NCBI GenBank assembly: GCA_023141985.1
Contig: JAGLKH010000148.1
Coordinates: 1-7,347 of the forward strand
Reading direction: 5' to 3'
DNA: 7,347 bases
From: Flavobacteriaceae bacterium
GTDB taxonomy: Bacteria > Bacteroidota > Bacteroidia > Flavobacteriales > Flavobacteriaceae
Of this stretch, positions 5,817 through 7,347 are shown piece after piece. The first letter of the stretch is position 1, and the number at the start of each line of letters is the position of its first letter. The position numbers were made by a program, and so were the translations under genes. Under the pieces are notes generated by a model. It was not told where the DNA came from, made no database searches, and saw nothing but the letters and a program-made list of their open reading frames with translations.

Positions 5817-6593
5817 ATGAGTACTATAAAAGATAAATTTAATTTAAAAGCTAAAGTAGCTGTCATAACCGGATCTTCAAAAGGTATTGGTAAAGCCATT
5901 GCAAAAGCTTTTGCAGAGTGTGGTGCTACTGTAATTATTAGTAGCAGAAAACAAGACGCTTGCGAAGAAGTCGTTACCGAATTTAAAGCATTAGGATTAA
6001 AAGCTATTGCCATTGGGTGTCATGTTGGAGATGATAACAGCAGAAAAAGTTTAATAGAAAAAACCATAAGCGAATGTGGAGGCATTGATATTTTAGTTAA
6101 CAATGCCGCCAGTAACCCAATTTATGGTCCCATTGAAGATGCACCATTAGACGCTTTCGATAAAATAATGGACATCAATGTAAAAGCTCCTTGGGATTTA
6201 GCTAATAAATGTTTAGAAAGCATGAAATCAAGAGGTGGAGGAAGTGTCATTAATATTAGTTCTATTGAAGGCGAACATCCGGGTTTTGGTCTTGGTTTGT
6301 ATTCTATGAGTAAAGCTGCTATTTCAATGCTTACTAAAAATCAAGCCAAAGAATGGGGAAGACATGGCATTCGGGTTAATGCTATTTGCCCGGGATTGAT
6401 ACAAACAAAATTTAGCTCTGCGCTCTGGACCGACGATAAAGTAATGGGTCATATTAATAAAAAATTACCTCTTGGAAGAATGGGTCAGTCTGAAGAAATA
6501 GCAAGTGTAGCATTGCTATTAGCATCAGAAGCTGGCAGTTATATTACGGGTAGTTTACTTGTAGCTGATGGGGGATATTTAATTTCAGGATAA
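5817..6593 (+). CDS. DHRS4-like short-chain dehydrogenase/reductase
   Basis: A 258-residue classical SDR. It shows TGSSKGIG (18-25, cofactor loop), NNAA (95-98), Asn121, Ser149, and the YSMSK motif with Tyr162 and Lys166, so the Asn-Ser-Tyr-Lys tetrad is complete. SSRK at 42-45 puts Arg44 just after the second strand, which suggests NADP(H). SSRKQ, CHVGDD, GGIDILVNNAASNP and DINVKAPW resemble vertebrate DHRS4 carbonyl reductases more than the fatty-acid-synthesis enzyme FabG. It likely interconverts a hydroxy and a keto group on an acyl-CoA or related carbonyl compound, as the SDR partner LvaD does in levulinate catabolism. It lies 29 bp after the dehydrogenase gene and 17 bp before the acyl-CoA dehydrogenase gene. 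The true substrate cannot be read from the sequence. Confidence 0.93.
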   Translation: MSTIKDKFNLKAKVAVITGSSKGIGKAIAKAFAECGATVIISSRKQDACEEVVTEFKALGLKAIAIGCHVGDDNSRKSLIEKTISECGGIDILVNNAASNPIYGPIEDAPLDAFDKIMDINVKAPWDLANKCLESMKSRGGGSVINISSIEGEHPGFGLGLYSMSKAAISMLTKNQAKEWGRHGIRVNAICPGLIQTKFSSALWTDDKVMGHINKKLPLGRMGQSEEIASVALLLASEAGSYITGSLLVADGGYLISG

Positions 6594-6610
6594 CAAAAAA
6601 AAGTTAAAAA

Positions 6611-7347
6611 ATGAATTTTGAACATACAGAAAAAGTAAAAGGGTTATTACAAAAACTTCAGGATTTTATGGAAACTAATGTGTATCCAATAGAACAAGAA
6701 GTTAATGCCTATAATTCTAATCCAAAATATATATGGACATCACATCCATCAATTGAAGAATTAAAAGACAAAGCTAAAGCTGCCGGTTTATGGAATTTAT
6801 TTCTCCCAAAGGATTATGGTAAATTCAGCCCGGGACTAAGTAATTTAGAATATGCTGCAATGGCAGAATTAATGGGTCGTGTACCTTGGTCTGCTGAAGT
6901 TTTTAATTGTTCGGCACCAGATTCCGGAAACATGGAAGTTTTTGCAAAATATGGTACTTCAGAACAACAGGAAAAATGGTTAAAACCATTAATGGAAGGG
7001 ACTATTCGTTCAGCTTTTTTAATGACCGAACCACAAGTTGCATCTTCTGATGCTACAAATATTGAAACTTCAATAGTTCGCGATGGCAATGAATATGTAA
7101 TTAATGGCAAAAAATGGTGGGCTTCCGGTGGTATGGATCCAAACTGCAAGGTCACTATTGTAATGGGAAAAACAGATCCTAATGCATCACGATATGTTCA
7201 GCAAAGCATGATTATAGTACCAATGGATACGCCTGGATTAAAGTTAGTTAGACCTTTATCTGTTATGGGGAATTTAGATTCTCCCGAAGGTCATGCCGAA
7301 TTTCTTTTAGAAAATGTAAGAGTCCCTATAGAAAATATATTGTTAGG
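6611..7347 (+). CDS. ACAD10/ACAD11-type acyl-CoA dehydrogenase, N-terminal part
   Basis: The frame opens with ATG at 6611 and runs off the right edge after 245 codons; full-length family members have roughly 400 residues. The visible part covers the N-terminal helical domain (about 1-130) and most of the middle beta domain. It contains [13 protein letters not shown] (98-110), MTEP (138-141, FAD-contacting), ASSDATNIE (144-152) and NGKKWWASG (165-173). Later come [20 protein letters not shown] and NVRVP. The [14 protein letters not shown] and GKKWW blocks match my recollection of human ACAD11 rather than medium- or short-chain acyl-CoA dehydrogenases. The catalytic Glu would lie beyond the edge. 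The product is a FAD flavoprotein that in ACAD11 and LvaC contexts handles phosphorylated 4-hydroxyacyl-CoAs. The 17-bp gap upstream is A-rich without a Shine-Dalgarno. Confidence 0.9.
   Translation, partial: MNFEHTEKVKGLLQKLQDFMETNVYPIEQEVNAYNSNPKYIWTSHPSIEELKDKAKAAGLWNLFLPKDYGKFSPGLSNLEYAAMAELMGRVPWSAEVFNCSAPDSGNMEVFAKYGTSEQQEKWLKPLMEGTIRSAFLMTEPQVASSDATNIETSIVRDGNEYVINGKKWWASGGMDPNCKVTIVMGKTDPNASRYVQQSMIIVPMDTPGLKLVRPLSVMGNLDSPEGHAEFLLENVRVPIENILL

Noticed and set aside
5817..6593. Calling the SDR gene fabG
   Set aside because: The SSRKQ, CHVGDD and NAASNP blocks resemble DHRS4-type enzymes, and the context is acyl-CoA catabolism rather than fatty-acid synthesis.

Overview
The window is AT-rich, with A-rich or absent Shine-Dalgarno sequences. 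It carries flavobacterial-type proteins: parvulin-rich periplasmic chaperones, signal peptides ending in Ala-Gln or Ser-Gln, a Bacteroidetes-type lipoprotein, and a TTG(N19)TATTTTTG promoter match. It most likely comes from a member of the Bacteroidota, family Flavobacteriaceae. The species cannot be told from the sequence.

Left part (1-4302, all on the minus strand, read right to left): an envelope-biogenesis operon. It begins with a 648-residue secreted protein with two parvulin domains and a degenerate third copy (2356-4302). Next comes a 284-residue SurA-related lipoprotein with no recognisable parvulin active site (1505-2359), then a SurA chaperone (94-1503), then the first 29 codons of a MoxR-type AAA+ ATPase that leaves the window (1-87). 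The genes are packed tightly. The first pair overlaps in a TTGA stop/start, the second pair is separated by one base with a GTG start, and the third gap is six bases. Translational coupling is therefore likely. The three folding factors presumably escort outer-membrane proteins across the periplasm.

Middle (4303-4890): a 588-bp divergent intergenic region. It holds a good promoter match for the minus-strand operon, a nested GC-rich palindrome inside the predicted leader of that operon, a stranded signal-peptide coding remnant with no gene body behind it, and two AT-rich inverted-repeat sites.

Right part (4891-7347, plus strand): a compact acyl-CoA catabolic operon. It encodes a 3-hydroxyacyl-CoA dehydrogenase with an unusual active-site motif, a DHRS4-like short-chain dehydrogenase, and the first 245 codons of an ACAD10/ACAD11-type acyl-CoA dehydrogenase. 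ACAD11-like enzymes work with an aminoglycoside-phosphotransferase-like kinase in catabolism of 4-hydroxyacyl-CoAs (the levulinate Lva pathway in Pseudomonas, ACAD10/11 in animals). The set may be a flavobacterial version of that pathway, but the kinase gene is not in view.

I see no CRISPR array, tRNA, rRNA, transposase or phage gene. No wholly new system is evident. The most interesting points are the catabolic gene set, the parvulin triplet with its degenerate members, and the intergenic remnant and palindromes.
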